DNA of 64,000 nt from Burkholderia sp. Bp8963 (GCF_003854275.1 NZ_QTQP01000029.1:1-64000), one strand, 5' to 3'; shown: positions 27,598-38,312, counted from the first letter of the stretch. A program made the numbers and translations. The notes: generated by a model not told the origin, from the letters alone.

Positions 27598-28841
27598 TGC
27601 GCCGTGCCGACCTTCTCGGCGAGCCGCTCGATGTACCACGCCGAGAACTTCTCGACGAGGCCCTCGGTGTACGGCGAGTACGGGCCCGGCTCGTACGCGC
27701 TGCTCGTCGCACCGCGCTGCGAGAACTCGACGAGCGCGCGGTCCTGGTCGTTGGTCGCGTTCCACACGGCCGTGAGGTTCTTCACGTCGTAGTCGACGCC
27801 TTCCTTTGCATCCTTGTGCACGAGCCACTTGGTGCGCACGAGCGTCTTGCCGGCCGACAGCGGAATCACCGAAAACGTGACGATGTGATCGCTCATGAAG
27901 TGATGCCACGAGTTCGGCTGCGTCCAGAACGACAGCCCGCCGAGATCGGCCTGGCTGAATTCGCCGAGCAGCTTCTTCGACGCGACCTTCGCGTCGAGCG
28001 TCTGCGATTCGCCGCTACGGTCGAGCGGCAGGCGCTGCGTGCGGAAGCCCGTCACGTCGAGCAGCTTCTCGATCTCGGCCGACGGCAAGCCCATCTCGGC
28101 CCACTCCTTCCCGCGCCTGACGCAGGTCTCCGCGAACGCGTCCATGCCCTCGGCGTTGGCGTCGGAGCGCTGGTAGCCGAACCCGTATTCGTACAACGAA
28201 ATCGTCAGCTCCGGATGGTTCGCGACGCAGTGATAGCACTCGCGATTGTTCTCCATGGTCAGCTTCCAGTTGCCTTCCTCGATGATGTCGATCTGCGCGG
28301 CGATCTTCGCGTTCGGCAGGTCGTGCGGCAGCAGGTACGGCTCCATCGCTGCGCGCAGCTGCTCGAAGTCGGCCGGCGGCTCGTCCGCGAGGCAGACGAA
28401 GATCAGGCCCGCGAGGTTCTGCACGTGCACCGATTTCAGGCTGTGCTTGCAGCGGTCGAACTGCTCGCCCATGTGCTCGGCGAACATCAGCTGGCCGGTG
28501 AGGTTGTAGGTCCAGCTGTGGTACGGGCACACGATATTGCCGACCGAGCCCTTGTCCTCGTTGCACAGCCGCGCGCCGCGATGGCGGCACACGTTGTGGA
28601 ACGCGCGGATCTGCATGTCGTCGTCACGCACGATCAGGATCGAATCGTGCCCCAGTTCCACCGTCACGTAGTCGCCCGGTTCGGGCACGTCAGGCTCGAT
28701 CGCCACCTGGATCCAGTGCTGGCGGAAGATCGCCTCCATGTCCAGCGCGAAAACCTCGTCGCTCGTGTAGAACGGCGCCTCGAGGCTGTACCCTGCCTTG
28801 CGTCGTTCGATCAGTGCACGAATGTCTGCCGATACTTTCAT
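27588..28841 (-). CDS. gbcA: Glycine betaine monooxygenase, Rieske oxygenase subunit
   Basis: A 417-residue Rieske non-heme iron oxygenase converting glycine betaine to dimethylglycine plus formaldehyde. The Rieske ligands are Cys85, His87, Cys105 and His108 (CRHRGARLC and CPYHSW). The mononuclear iron histidines are His204 and His209 in NNRECYHCVANHPEL. Length and motifs match GbcA closely. It lies 52 bases after etfB on the same strand, so unlike the split layout known in Pseudomonas it appears to be in one run with dgcAB. Induction by GbdR is expected but no operator was identified. Confidence 0.95.
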   Translation of the reverse strand: MKVSADIRALIERRKAGYSLEAPFYTSDEVFALDMEAIFRQHWIQVAIEPDVPEPGDYVTVELGHDSILIVRDDDMQIRAFHNVCRHRGARLCNEDKGSVGNIVCPYHSWTYNLTGQLMFAEHMGEQFDRCKHSLKSVHVQNLAGLIFVCLADEPPADFEQLRAAMEPYLLPHDLPNAKIAAQIDIIEEGNWKLTMENNRECYHCVANHPELTISLYEYGFGYQRSDANAEGMDAFAETCVRRGKEWAEMGLPSAEIEKLLDVTGFRTQRLPLDRSGESQTLDAKVASKKLLGEFSQADLGGLSFWTQPNSWHHFMSDHIVTFSVIPLSAGKTLVRTKWLVHKDAKEGVDYDVKNLTAVWNATNDQDRALVEFSQRGATSSAYEPGPYSPYTEGLVEKFSAWYIERLAEKVGTAQKA

Positions 28842-28893
28842 CGTTTGCTCCGGATTCCTTGCGTCCCAGTGTGGTTGCCGACAGGCATCAAAA

Positions 28894-29679
28894 TCAGTAG
28901 TCGATGAGCTGATGCTCGCGCAAATACGCGAGGATCACTTGTGCTTTTTCGACCGAACTCCCTTCATTTACGACGTTCCCGCCACGGCTTTCGGTGGTCG
29001 TCGCCGACAGCATCCGGGCATGCCCGGAGCGCTTCTCGGCGGCAACCAGCTTTACCGGCTTGCGCTCGATCGCGCCGACCGTCCACGCGGCCGCGTCGGC
29101 GTCCCGGCCGGGCGCTACGCGCACGGGGCGAACCGTGCCCGCCTTCAGCCGCGCATACGCATAGCGCGGCTGCGCATTCGCGAGCGGATGCACCGCGACG
29201 ACGGCCGGCAGCGCTGCGTCCACGCGCCTGCGCAATCCTTTCGGCAAGAATTGCCGGACCACCGCGCGGCCCGCATCGATCGTCACGTCGACGGCCGAGC
29301 CGACGAGCGGATAGCCGAGCGCCGCGGCGACGCGATACGGCAGCATCCCGGTGTCGTACGCGCCTTCGGCGCGCGTGCCGGTCAGCACGAGGTCGTAGCC
29401 CTCCACTCGCGCGGCGAGCGCATGTGCGGCGTCGTCGCCGTCGCGGCAGGTCAGCACCTCGACCTCGCGCGCGCCGAGCGCCAGGTATTCGGCGAGCGCC
29501 GGCGTGATCGGGTCGCCCGCGTGAATCACGTCGAGCTGCGAGTGATGGCGCTCGGCCAGCGTGCGGCCGAGCTCGAGCGCGGCCGCGTCGTTGCGGCTGT
29601 AGCGCGGCACGCCGCTGACCGGATGCCGGCCGACCGACACCAGCACCGCGATGCGTTTCAACAGTCGGGGGGCATTCAT
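28894..29679 (-). CDS. Electron transfer flavoprotein beta-type subunit of the dimethylglycine demethylase system
   Basis: A 261-residue EtfB-like protein: KRIAVLVSVGRHP start, GYDLVLTGTRAEGAYDTGMLPYRVAAALGYPLVGS in the place of the conserved ETF-beta AMP-site region, and a C-terminal tail (ILAYLREHQLIDY). It overlaps the etfA-like stop by four bases (ATGA), a typical stoichiometric coupling. It would accept electrons from dimethylglycine oxidation by DgcAB and pass them on with its partner. In Pseudomonas the equivalent genes follow dgcB in the same order. Confidence 0.85.
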   Translation of the reverse strand: MNAPRLLKRIAVLVSVGRHPVSGVPRYSRNDAAALELGRTLAERHHSQLDVIHAGDPITPALAEYLALGAREVEVLTCRDGDDAAHALAARVEGYDLVLTGTRAEGAYDTGMLPYRVAAALGYPLVGSAVDVTIDAGRAVVRQFLPKGLRRRVDAALPAVVAVHPLANAQPRYAYARLKAGTVRPVRVAPGRDADAAAWTVGAIERKPVKLVAAEKRSGHARMLSATTTESRGGNVVNEGSSVEKAQVILAYLREHQLIDY

Positions 29680-30845
29680 GCTGCGGCTCCTTCGGGTTCA
29701 CGGGCGCCGGCCGAAGCCGGCGATGTGCCGCGCGCGGCCCGCGCGGCCTGGACCTGCTCGATCAGCGCGGCGATCGTCGCCTGCGCATCGCCGACCACCG
29801 TCAGGTTCGCGCGCTTCGCGATCGGCGCACTGCCGTCGAGGTTCACCGCGATCACGTGGCGGCAGTCCTTGATCCCCTGCAGGTGCTGCACCGCGCCCGA
29901 GATGCCGAACGCAATGTAGATGCTCGCGTCGACCGTCTTGCCGGTCGCGCCAACCTGCTTGTCGCGCGTGAAGTGGCCGTTGTCGACTGCGACGCGGCTC
30001 GCGCCGATCGCCGCGCCGAACGCGCCGGCGAGCCGCTCGAACGCGCCGATGTCGGTCACGCCATTGCCGGCCGACACGATGAAATCCGCTTCCTCGAGCG
30101 CGACCTGCGCGGCGTCGAGTTCCTCGAGGCCGAGATCGCGCGTCGCGCGTTCGACCTGATCCGTCGGACGAATGAAGTCGCTCGCCAGGCGCTCGCCCGC
30201 GCCGACGAACGGCAGCTTCGGTTCCACCGCGTTCGGCGCAAGCAGGATCACGTCCGGCAGCGCGCGGGTCGCGAATGCGCGTTTCGCCTGTGCATACATG
30301 CCGACGTGCCGCGCATCGAGCTCGACCACATGGGTCGCGACGCTCGCGCCGGCCGCCGCCGCATGGCGCCGGCCGAGATCGCCGTCGCCGGTCGCGTTGT
30401 CGGGCACGAACACGTGCTTCGGCGCGAGCGCCGCGACGCACGCCTGCAATGCCTGCAATTCGCTTTCGGGCGCGAACGTGCGGCGGTCGAAGCCGGTCAG
30501 CTCGATCAGCTTGTCGACGCCGAGTTCGGCCGCGTCGTCCTTCAGTTCACCGAACACCAGCAGCGCGACTTCGGTGTGTTCGTCGGCGAGCAGCGCGGCG
30601 GCGGCGATCGCCTGGCGCGCATGGTCGTCGAGCGCGCCGCGCTCGCTGTGCGCGACCGCAAGCAGCACGTGTTTCGGATCCTGCACCGCGCGGCGCGGCT
30701 TCGCTGCCGCGGCGCCGTGTGCATGGGCGGACCAGTGCGCGGCGCTCGCGTCCGCACTGCCGGTCTCGCCGAGCGTGATGCGCTTCAGCCCTGCCGCCGT
30801 GATGATGAACGGCCGGCGCGGATCGATTCGTTTGATCGTGTTCAT
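29676..30845 (-). CDS. Electron transfer flavoprotein alpha-type subunit
   Basis: A 389-residue EtfA-like protein. The C-terminal FAD domain is clear: DFIVSAGNGVTDIGAFERLAGAFGAAIGASR, KQVGATGKTVDASIYIAFGISGAVQHLQGIKDC, and VIAVNLDGSAPIAKRANLTVVGDA. An N-terminal extension of about 60 residues with low-complexity Ala and His is longer than in standard EtfA. The start at 30845 lies eight bases after dgcB; the open frame further upstream is antisense-like sequence within dgcB. It forms a heterodimer with the beta subunit. Confidence 0.88.
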   Translation of the reverse strand: MNTIKRIDPRRPFIITAAGLKRITLGETGSADASAAHWSAHAHGAAAAKPRRAVQDPKHVLLAVAHSERGALDDHARQAIAAAALLADEHTEVALLVFGELKDDAAELGVDKLIELTGFDRRTFAPESELQALQACVAALAPKHVFVPDNATGDGDLGRRHAAAAGASVATHVVELDARHVGMYAQAKRAFATRALPDVILLAPNAVEPKLPFVGAGERLASDFIRPTDQVERATRDLGLEELDAAQVALEEADFIVSAGNGVTDIGAFERLAGAFGAAIGASRVAVDNGHFTRDKQVGATGKTVDASIYIAFGISGAVQHLQGIKDCRHVIAVNLDGSAPIAKRANLTVVGDAQATIAALIEQVQAARAARGTSPASAGAREPEGAAA

Positions 30846-30853
30846 CGATTCAC

Positions 30854-32779
30854 TCACTCCAGCGAAGCGGCGACGAGTTCGGCCACGTCGAGCACATCGG
30901 GGCGCGGGCCCACGACGCCTTCGAGCATCGCCGTGCAGTTCGGGCAGGCAACCGCGACCACTTCCGCGCCGATCGTGCGCGCGTCGGCAATGCGGATGTC
31001 CGGAATGCGCTGCTTGCCGGGGATGTCGGTCAGCGGCGCGCCGCCGCCACCGCCGCAGCAGCGGCCGCGCATCCCGTTGCGTTCCATCTCGACGATCGGA
31101 ATGCCGATCGTCTTCAGCAGCTTGCGCGGCGCGTCCGTCTCGCCGTTGTAGCGGCCGAGGTAGCACGGATCGTGATAGGTGGTGCGCTTCTCGCGCAGCG
31201 CTTCGACGGCCTTCGGCGCGATCTTGCCGCTCTCGGCCAGCTCGGCGAGATAGGTCGTGTGATGCTTGACCGTCACGCGCAGGCCGAGCGCGCGGTATTC
31301 GTTGCGCAGGCTGTGCATCACGTGCGGGTCGGCCGTCACGATCTGCTTGTACGACAGCGTCGACAGCGTGCCGATCAGGCGCTTCGCGAGCTGCTGGAAC
31401 GTCGCCTCGTCGCCGAGACGGCGCGCGACGTCGCCGGTGTCCGTCTCGCCGCTGCCGAGCACCGCGTAGTCGACGCCCGCCTTGTTCAGCACCTTGACGA
31501 GCGCGCGCAGCGTGCGCTGGTAGCGCATGTCGAACGCGCCCTCACCTGCGACGAACAGCACGTCGACCGGCCGGCCCGGCTGCGCGACTGGCGCGCTCAG
31601 GTCCACCGACCAGTCGTAGCGCGCGGCGGTGTCGTAGCCGCCCATCGTGCCCGTCTCGCGCAGGTTCGCGAGCACTTCGGCGCCCTTGCCCGGCACCGTG
31701 CCGTGCACGAGCGTCTGGTTGCGGCGCATGTCGACGATCGCATCGACGTGCTCGATCAGCATCGGGCATTCCTGCACGCATGCGCGGCAGGTCGTGCACG
31801 ACCACAGCGTCTGCGCTTCGATCAGGCCCGACACGATCGGGCCGTTCGGCTCGCCGCGATGCTGGCCGACCGCGATGCCCGGCGTCGGGCTGCCCGCGTA
31901 GGCGGCATCGCTGCCGCCCGCCATCCCGACGACGAGATCCTGGATCAGCTTCTTCGGGTTCAGCGGCTGGCCCGATGCGAACGCGGGGCACGCGGCTTCG
32001 CACTTGCCGCACTGCACGCATGCGTCGAAGCTCAGCAACTGGTTCCAGCGGAACTCGACCGGCTTCGCGACGCCGTACTCCTGCTGCTCGATGTCGGGCA
32101 GCTTCAGCGCGGTCGGCGGCGTGGCGGTGCCGTTGCCGGTGAACGATTCGCGCGTCGCCTCGAAACGCTCCTGGCGCGGGTGGAACGCGAGATGCAGCAG
32201 GCCCGCGATCGCGTGCTTCATCGGGCCGCCCTTCGCGGCGCCGAACGTCATCGCGAATGCGCCGATGCCGATCAGCGCCGCGCAGAGCACCGCGAACGCG
32301 CCGGACATCGCGCCGGCCGGCACGACCGTGTACAACGTGAGACCGAGCGCGAACGAACCGAGCAGCCACGGCAGCGTATTCCACGGGCCGCGCGACAACC
32401 GGGCCGGCACGTTCCGCGCGGCGCGACGGCGCCACACGAACACCGCGCCGACCAGCATCGCGAGCGCCGCGAGAAAGATCAGCTTGTCGAGCCACGGCGA
32501 ATAGATCGCGAGGCCATAGTTGACGAACACCAGCGCGAGCGCAGCGATTGCGCCGCCCGCGGTCGCGACGTGCGTCTTCGCGATGTACGGGTCGCGCGCG
32601 ACCACGTGGTGCAGGTCGACGAAGTAGCGCTTGGGAATCGCGAACAGGTTCGCGACGCCGAACGCGCCGGGTGCAGTGGCCCGCCCGAGCCGCCAGTACG
32701 ACGAGCGCTTCGCAACCGCGAACGCGAGCCCCGCCACCGACAGCCACAGCAATGCGGTAATCAGGAAGGAGGGATTCAT
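30854..32779 (-). CDS. dgcB: Dimethylglycine demethylase subunit B, membrane Fe-S oxidoreductase
   Basis: The product has 641 residues. The N-terminal third has about five or six membrane segments, followed by two 4Fe-4S motifs (CVQCGKCEAACP and CTTCRACVQECP) and two C-terminal cysteine-rich CCG domains (TYHDPCYLGRYNGE with GRCCGGGGGA, and VACPNCTAMLE). It is built like heterodisulfide-reductase-type subunits and should carry electrons from DgcA to the ETF or quinone pool. The ATG is four bases after the dgcA stop. Confidence 0.92.
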   Translation of the reverse strand: MNPSFLITALLWLSVAGLAFAVAKRSSYWRLGRATAPGAFGVANLFAIPKRYFVDLHHVVARDPYIAKTHVATAGGAIAALALVFVNYGLAIYSPWLDKLIFLAALAMLVGAVFVWRRRAARNVPARLSRGPWNTLPWLLGSFALGLTLYTVVPAGAMSGAFAVLCAALIGIGAFAMTFGAAKGGPMKHAIAGLLHLAFHPRQERFEATRESFTGNGTATPPTALKLPDIEQQEYGVAKPVEFRWNQLLSFDACVQCGKCEAACPAFASGQPLNPKKLIQDLVVGMAGGSDAAYAGSPTPGIAVGQHRGEPNGPIVSGLIEAQTLWSCTTCRACVQECPMLIEHVDAIVDMRRNQTLVHGTVPGKGAEVLANLRETGTMGGYDTAARYDWSVDLSAPVAQPGRPVDVLFVAGEGAFDMRYQRTLRALVKVLNKAGVDYAVLGSGETDTGDVARRLGDEATFQQLAKRLIGTLSTLSYKQIVTADPHVMHSLRNEYRALGLRVTVKHHTTYLAELAESGKIAPKAVEALREKRTTYHDPCYLGRYNGETDAPRKLLKTIGIPIVEMERNGMRGRCCGGGGGAPLTDIPGKQRIPDIRIADARTIGAEVVAVACPNCTAMLEGVVGPRPDVLDVAELVAASLE

Positions 32780-32783
32780 GGCG

Positions 32784-34847
32784 TTAAAAATCCTTCACGA
32801 GACGCAGCGAGTCGTAGATCGCGCCGTGGACGTTGTGCATCGAAATGCAGTCGCCGACACGGAACAGCAGGAAGCGGCCGTTGCCAAGTTCTTCCGACAG
32901 GCACGGCTGCGGCTCGGCCGCAAACAGCGTGTGCGGATCGATCTGGCCGCGGTTCAGCGATTCAGGCTTGAGCTTCCAGTACAGCTCGTCGTTCGGCGAC
33001 GAACCGTTCTCGATCACCACCTGGTCGACGGCGCGCTCTTCCAGTTCCTCGGTGTACTCGTTGCGCAGCACGGCGATCATCTTGCCGTCCTCTTCATAGA
33101 CGCGGTCGAGCATGGTGTTCGGCGTCGGGATCACGCCGAGCGCATACAGGCGGCGATAGAAGATCGGGAACGTCGTGCCGCCGCAATCGTCGGCCACCTT
33201 CACGTCCGGCGTGACGACCTCGACCTTCGAGCCGCGGCTCGCCATGAAGTCGGCCACGCCCGCGCCCGCATGCGTGCTCACGCCGTCGAACAGCAGCACG
33301 TTCTGCTTCGGCTCGACCTTGCCGGTCAGGATGTCCCACGAGCTGACGGCCAGGCCCTCGGCCACACCCCAGCCCGGCACCTGCCACGTGAAGCTCGAGC
33401 CGCCGGTCGCGAGCACGACGATGTCCGGCTTCTCGGCCATGATCATCTTCTCGTCGGCGGCCACGCCGAGGCGGCGGTCGACGCCCAGACGCTTGGTTTC
33501 CATGTCGAACCAGCGGATGATCCCCGACATCTGTTCGCGCTGCGGCGCCTTCGCCGCGATCATTACCTGCCCGCCCACTTCGGCATTCTTCTCGAACAGC
33601 ACCACGTCGTGGCCACGCAGCTTCGCGACGCGTGCCGCCTCGAGGCCCGCCGGGCCGGCGCCCACCACCACCACCTTGCGCTTCGGGCCGCGCGACTTCT
33701 CGATGATGTGCGGCATCGTCGCTTCGCGCGAGGTGGCCGCGTTCTGGATGCACAGCACGTCGAGGCCGTTGTACTGGCGGTCGATGCAGTAGTTCGCGCC
33801 GACGCACTGCTTGATTTCGTCCTCGCGGCCGTCGCGGATCTTGATCACCATGTGCGGATCGGCGATCTGCGCACGCGTCATGCCGACCAGGTCGATCATG
33901 CCGTTGGCGAGCAGGCGCTCGGCCTGGCCCGCATCGCGGATGCTCTGCGCGTGCATCACGGGAATCTTCACCACCGACTTGATGCCGGCCGCGAGGTGCA
34001 CGAACGGCTCCGGCGGCAACGCCATCGGCGGCATGCAGTTGGCGATCGTGTTGTGCGTATCGCCGCCCGAGCCGACCACGCTCAGGTAGTCGATCAGGCC
34101 CGTCTCCGACATCGCCTGCGCGATTTCCTTCAGCGCTTCGTGATCGAGGCCGTCCTCATGGAATTCGTCACCGCACATCCGCAGGCCGACGCAGAAATCC
34201 TTGCCGACCGCCTCGCGCACCGCCGTCAGCACTTCGATGCCGAAGCGCAGGCGGTTTTCGAGGCTGCCGCCCCATTCGTCGGTGCGATGGTTCGAGCGCT
34301 TGCTCCAGAACTGGTCGATCAGGTGCTGGTGGGCAGCCGAGATTTCGATGCCGTCCATGCCGGCGGCCTGCACGCGCTTCGCTGCCGCCGCGAAATCGCC
34401 GATGATGCGGCGGATTTCCTCGATCTCGATGATCTTCGCGTTGCCGCGGTGCACGGGTTCGCGCACGCCCGACGGCGACATCAGATGCGGCCAGTGCTCG
34501 CCGTGGAACGACGAGCGGCGGCCCATGTGCGTCGCCTGGATCATGATCTTCGCGCCGTGCTTGTGCATCGTGTCGGCCAGGCGCGTGAGCGGGTCGATGA
34601 TCCTGTCGTTCGACAGGTTCACCGATTTCCACCAGCCCTGCGGGCTGTCGATCGACACGGGGCTCGACCCGCCGCAGATCGCGAGGCCGACGCCGCCCTT
34701 CGCCTTTTCTTCGTAGTAGCGGATATAGCGGTCGCCCGGCAGGCCGCCCGGCTCGGCATACACCTCCGCATGCGCGGTGCTGACGATCCGGTTGCGCAGC
34801 GTCAACTGGTTCAGCTGCATGGGTTTGAACAGGTGGGGATAACGCAT
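32784..34847 (-). CDS. dgcA: Dimethylglycine demethylase subunit A (OYE/TMADH-like flavoprotein)
   Basis: A 687-residue enzyme oxidising dimethylglycine to sarcosine. It has an N-terminal FMN TIM barrel of the old-yellow-enzyme type (1-345), an Fe-S segment, and a C-terminal FAD/NAD-like domain (KVVVVGAGPAGLEAARVA near 388). The Fe-S segment reads Cys348-x2-Ala351-x2-Cys354-x11-Cys366, where trimethylamine dehydrogenase has four cysteines, so the second ligand is replaced. The codon at 33795-33797 is unambiguously GCG. Neighbouring dgcB, etf and gbc genes fix the role. It may bind an altered cluster or none. Confidence 0.93.
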   Translation of the reverse strand: MRYPHLFKPMQLNQLTLRNRIVSTAHAEVYAEPGGLPGDRYIRYYEEKAKGGVGLAICGGSSPVSIDSPQGWWKSVNLSNDRIIDPLTRLADTMHKHGAKIMIQATHMGRRSSFHGEHWPHLMSPSGVREPVHRGNAKIIEIEEIRRIIGDFAAAAKRVQAAGMDGIEISAAHQHLIDQFWSKRSNHRTDEWGGSLENRLRFGIEVLTAVREAVGKDFCVGLRMCGDEFHEDGLDHEALKEIAQAMSETGLIDYLSVVGSGGDTHNTIANCMPPMALPPEPFVHLAAGIKSVVKIPVMHAQSIRDAGQAERLLANGMIDLVGMTRAQIADPHMVIKIRDGREDEIKQCVGANYCIDRQYNGLDVLCIQNAATSREATMPHIIEKSRGPKRKVVVVGAGPAGLEAARVAKLRGHDVVLFEKNAEVGGQVMIAAKAPQREQMSGIIRWFDMETKRLGVDRRLGVAADEKMIMAEKPDIVVLATGGSSFTWQVPGWGVAEGLAVSSWDILTGKVEPKQNVLLFDGVSTHAGAGVADFMASRGSKVEVVTPDVKVADDCGGTTFPIFYRRLYALGVIPTPNTMLDRVYEEDGKMIAVLRNEYTEELEERAVDQVVIENGSSPNDELYWKLKPESLNRGQIDPHTLFAAEPQPCLSEELGNGRFLLFRVGDCISMHNVHGAIYDSLRLVKDF

Positions 34848-34915
34848 CGCAGGCGACCTCTGGCGTTCGTATGTCTCGTGTTGCGGGTGTTGTTCTGCTT
34901 CAGTGTTTCAGTGCA

Positions 34916-35449
34916 TCAGTGCGAGAGCGGCGACACTTCGAACACGCAGTGGTCGTGGCCCTCGGCCGCACATTGCACTTCCTTCGATTGCGAGCGCGGC
35001 GCGCCCTTGCCTTCCGGCGTCGTGTCGTTCACCCAGTCCATCGCACCGGCGAACCAGCCGGCGAACATGTAGCAGAGCTTGCCTTCCTTGCCAGGCTGCT
35101 GGAGCACGAACGACGAGTGGCGCAGTTCGATCTTCGCGCGCGCGCTCGCCGGGTCGACCTCGACGATCGAGAACAGGCCCCAGCCGCGTTGCGACAGGCG
35201 CTTCAGGTAGTGCTCGAACACGGCCATGCCGGTCAGGCCGTGCAGCTTCGCTTCCTTGTCGCACCAGTGGTACGCGGACTTGTAGCCGGCCTTGTAGAGG
35301 ATCTCGGCATACGCTTGAACGCCGAGCGCTTCCTCGACGGCGACGTGATTGTTCGTGAAGAAGTGACGCGGCACGTACAGCATCGGCAGCGCGTCGGTGG
35401 TCCAGACGCCGGTATCGGGATCGACGTTGATCGGCAGTTGCGGTTGCAT
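34916..35449 (-). CDS. DUF5943-type protein linked to dimethylglycine catabolism
   Basis: This 177-residue cytoplasmic protein, from the MQPQLPINVDPDTGVW start at 35449, resembles the conserved gene next to dgcA in Pseudomonas (DUF5943, related to the 4-vinyl-reductase/V4R-like fold). It contains FFTNNHVAVEEALG and a C-terminal CAAEGHDHCVFEVSP with two Cys and two His that could bind a metal or small ligand. The function is unknown. The earlier frame start at 35503 overlaps an intergenic hairpin and is not used. It lies 68 bases before dgcA. Confidence 0.8.
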   Translation of the reverse strand: MQPQLPINVDPDTGVWTTDALPMLYVPRHFFTNNHVAVEEALGVQAYAEILYKAGYKSAYHWCDKEAKLHGLTGMAVFEHYLKRLSQRGWGLFSIVEVDPASARAKIELRHSSFVLQQPGKEGKLCYMFAGWFAGAMDWVNDTTPEGKGAPRSQSKEVQCAAEGHDHCVFEVSPLSH

Positions 35450-35509
35450 CGTGGTGACTCCGTGAGGAAATATCGCCGCGCGGCTCGGGCGCAGGCATGT
35501 CATCGTCCG

Positions 35510-35536
35510 CGTGCCCGCGCGGCTTGCGCGGGCACG
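35510..35536. other. Perfect intra-operon hairpin
   Basis: CGTGCCCGCGC (35510-35520) and GCGCGGGCACG (35526-35536) form an 11-bp perfect stem with a 5-base loop between the M19 gene and the DUF5943 gene. No T tract follows on the minus strand, so it is more likely an RNA stability or processing element than a terminator. Confidence 0.6.
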
Positions 35537-35583
35537 TCCCGATCTTCTCTATGTTGAATCGCTGGCGGTTCGGCTTGCGGCGC

Positions 35584-36555
<972 letters not shown>

Positions 36556-36588
36556 ATCTGTCTCTCGCTCAAGTCTTGTCGGTGTCGG

Positions 36589-37863
36589 TCAGTAAATCGG
36601 GAAGCGCTCGCAGAGCGCGAAGATTTCGCGGCGCACGCGCTGTTCGGTCGCATGGTCGCCTTCCGGGTTCGCGCGCAGCGCGTCGAACACTTCGAGAATC
36701 AGGCGGCCGATCTCGCGGAATTCCGCGACACCGAAGCCGCGCGTCGTGCCGGCCGGGGTGCCGAGGCGGATGCCCGACGTGACGGTCGGCTTCTCCGTGT
36801 CGAACGGGATGCCGTTCTTGTTGCAGGTGATGCCCGCGCGTTCGAGCGCCTGCTCGACCGGCGCGCCCTTCAGGCCCTTCGGCCGCAGGTCGACGAGCAG
36901 CAGGTGGTTGTCGGTGCCGCCGGTGACGAGATCGACGCCGCCCGCCTTCAGCACTTCGCCGAGCGCCTGCGCGTTCGCGAGCACCTGGTCGATGTAGGTC
37001 TTGAAGTCCGCGTGCAGCACTTCGCCGAACGCGACCGCCTTGCCGGCGATCACGTGCATCAGCGGGCCGCCCTGCAGGCCGGGGAACACGGCCGAGTTGA
37101 TCTTCTTCGCGATGTCTTCGTCGTTGGTCAGCACGAAGCCGCCGCGCGGGCCGCGCAGCGTCTTGTGGGTGGTCGACGTGACCACGTGCGCGTGCTCGAC
37201 CGGGTTCGCGTGGCGGCCCGCGGCGATCACGCCCGCGATGTGCGCCATGTCGACCATCAGCTTCGCGCCGACGCTGTCGGCGATCGCACGGAAGCGCGCG
37301 AAGTCGAGCTGGCGCGGATAAGCCGAGAAGCCCGCGATGATCAGGTTCGGCTTGTGCTCGTGCGCGAGCGCCTCGACCTGGTCGTAGTCGATCAGCATCG
37401 TGTCGCGGTTCACGCCGTACTGCACCGCGTTGAACCACTTGCCCGACAGCGCCGGCTTCGCGCCGTGCGTCAGGTGGCCGCCCGCGTCGAGCGACATGCC
37501 GAGCACCGTGTCGCCCGGCTTCGCGAGCGCGAGCATCACCGAGCCGTTCGCCTGCGCGCCCGAGTGCGGCTGCACGTTCGCATAGCCGGCGTTGAAGATC
37601 TGCTTCACGCGTTCGATCGCGAGCGCCTCGACTTCATCGGCGAATTCGCAGCCGCCGTAATAGCGCTTGCCCGGATACCCTTCCGCGTACTTGTTGGTCA
37701 GCACCGAGCCCTGCGCTTCGAGCACCGCACGCGACACGATGTTTTCCGACGCGATCAGCTCGACCTGCGACTGCTGTCGCTCGAGTTCCTTCAGGATGGC
37801 GCTGCGGACCGGCGCGTCGCGCTCGGCGAGGGGCTGCGAGAAGAAAGGCTGGGTGTTCGACAT
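36589..37863 (-). CDS. glyA: Serine hydroxymethyltransferase
   Basis: A 424-residue PLP enzyme. The Lys of [16 protein letters not shown] is the Schiff-base residue; [22 protein letters not shown] and [10 protein letters not shown] are diagnostic. It converts glycine, the end product of betaine demethylation, and methylene-THF to serine. The start is the ATG at 37863 (MSNTQPFF). It is the first gene of the long minus-strand series, 33 bases before the M19 gene, so this copy is probably the catabolic paralogue and not the housekeeping one. Confidence 0.95.
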   Translation of the reverse strand: MSNTQPFFSQPLAERDAPVRSAILKELERQQSQVELIASENIVSRAVLEAQGSVLTNKYAEGYPGKRYYGGCEFADEVEALAIERVKQIFNAGYANVQPHSGAQANGSVMLALAKPGDTVLGMSLDAGGHLTHGAKPALSGKWFNAVQYGVNRDTMLIDYDQVEALAHEHKPNLIIAGFSAYPRQLDFARFRAIADSVGAKLMVDMAHIAGVIAAGRHANPVEHAHVVTSTTHKTLRGPRGGFVLTNDEDIAKKINSAVFPGLQGGPLMHVIAGKAVAFGEVLHADFKTYIDQVLANAQALGEVLKAGGVDLVTGGTDNHLLLVDLRPKGLKGAPVEQALERAGITCNKNGIPFDTEKPTVTSGIRLGTPAGTTRGFGVAEFREIGRLILEVFDALRANPEGDHATEQRVRREIFALCERFPIY

Positions 37864-38312
37864 AGAGCATCCGTGACGAAGAATAAGGGGCGGCAATCAA
37901 CGCTTGAGGCCCGCCGCGTCTGGGTTTCCAGCATGTCCAGAACATGGCTGCCGACGGCTCTATTCTTGTCGTTCGGATTTTCGGTCGATTGATGAATTTA
38001 GACGCGTTCTTTGCCTTTTCCGCCATTCGCGTCCAATTTATACAAGTGACCGGTCGTGCTTTTTCGGATGCCCAATGAAACGCACGAGCCGCGTTCACCT
38101 GTGAACAGGCACTCGGGCGGTGCCGGCGCTGCCCGGTGCGGGTGCAGCACGTCACGGATACGGTGCAGTGCAGCATCGCCGCTGCGTGCAGGCAACGTAT
38201 GGAGCTAGGGTTTAGCCGTATGGCACGCTTGTTGCACTCGCTCACACAATACCGCAGCCCGACTCGTGTCCCGGGCCAATAGCTATTAGTAGAGATTCAA
38301 GGAACGCTCCCC
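37864..38312. promoter_or_regulatory. Divergent glyA-gbdR control region
   Basis: The 449 bases contain the leaders of both divergent transcripts. The part nearest glyA (about 37970-38060) is locally AT-rich (for example TTTATACAAGTG near 38037). I found no glycine riboswitch and could not define a GbdR site by eye. The gbdR ribosome site AAGGA lies about ten bases before its ATG. Confidence 0.5.

Noticed and set aside
26496-28907. 803-codon plus-strand open frame opposite gbcB and gbcA
   Set aside because: It mirrors the minus-strand genes codon for codon, is extremely Arg/Val/His-rich and has no recognisable domain. Both gbc genes are certain.
32631-35072. 813-codon plus-strand open frame opposite dgcA and part of dgcB
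   Set aside because: Antisense shadow caused by high GC at third positions; dgcA and dgcB have full family motifs on the other strand.
37864-38100. Possible glycine riboswitch upstream of glyA
   Set aside because: I looked for the conserved aptamer core and did not find it on the minus strand; regulation by GbdR is more likely.
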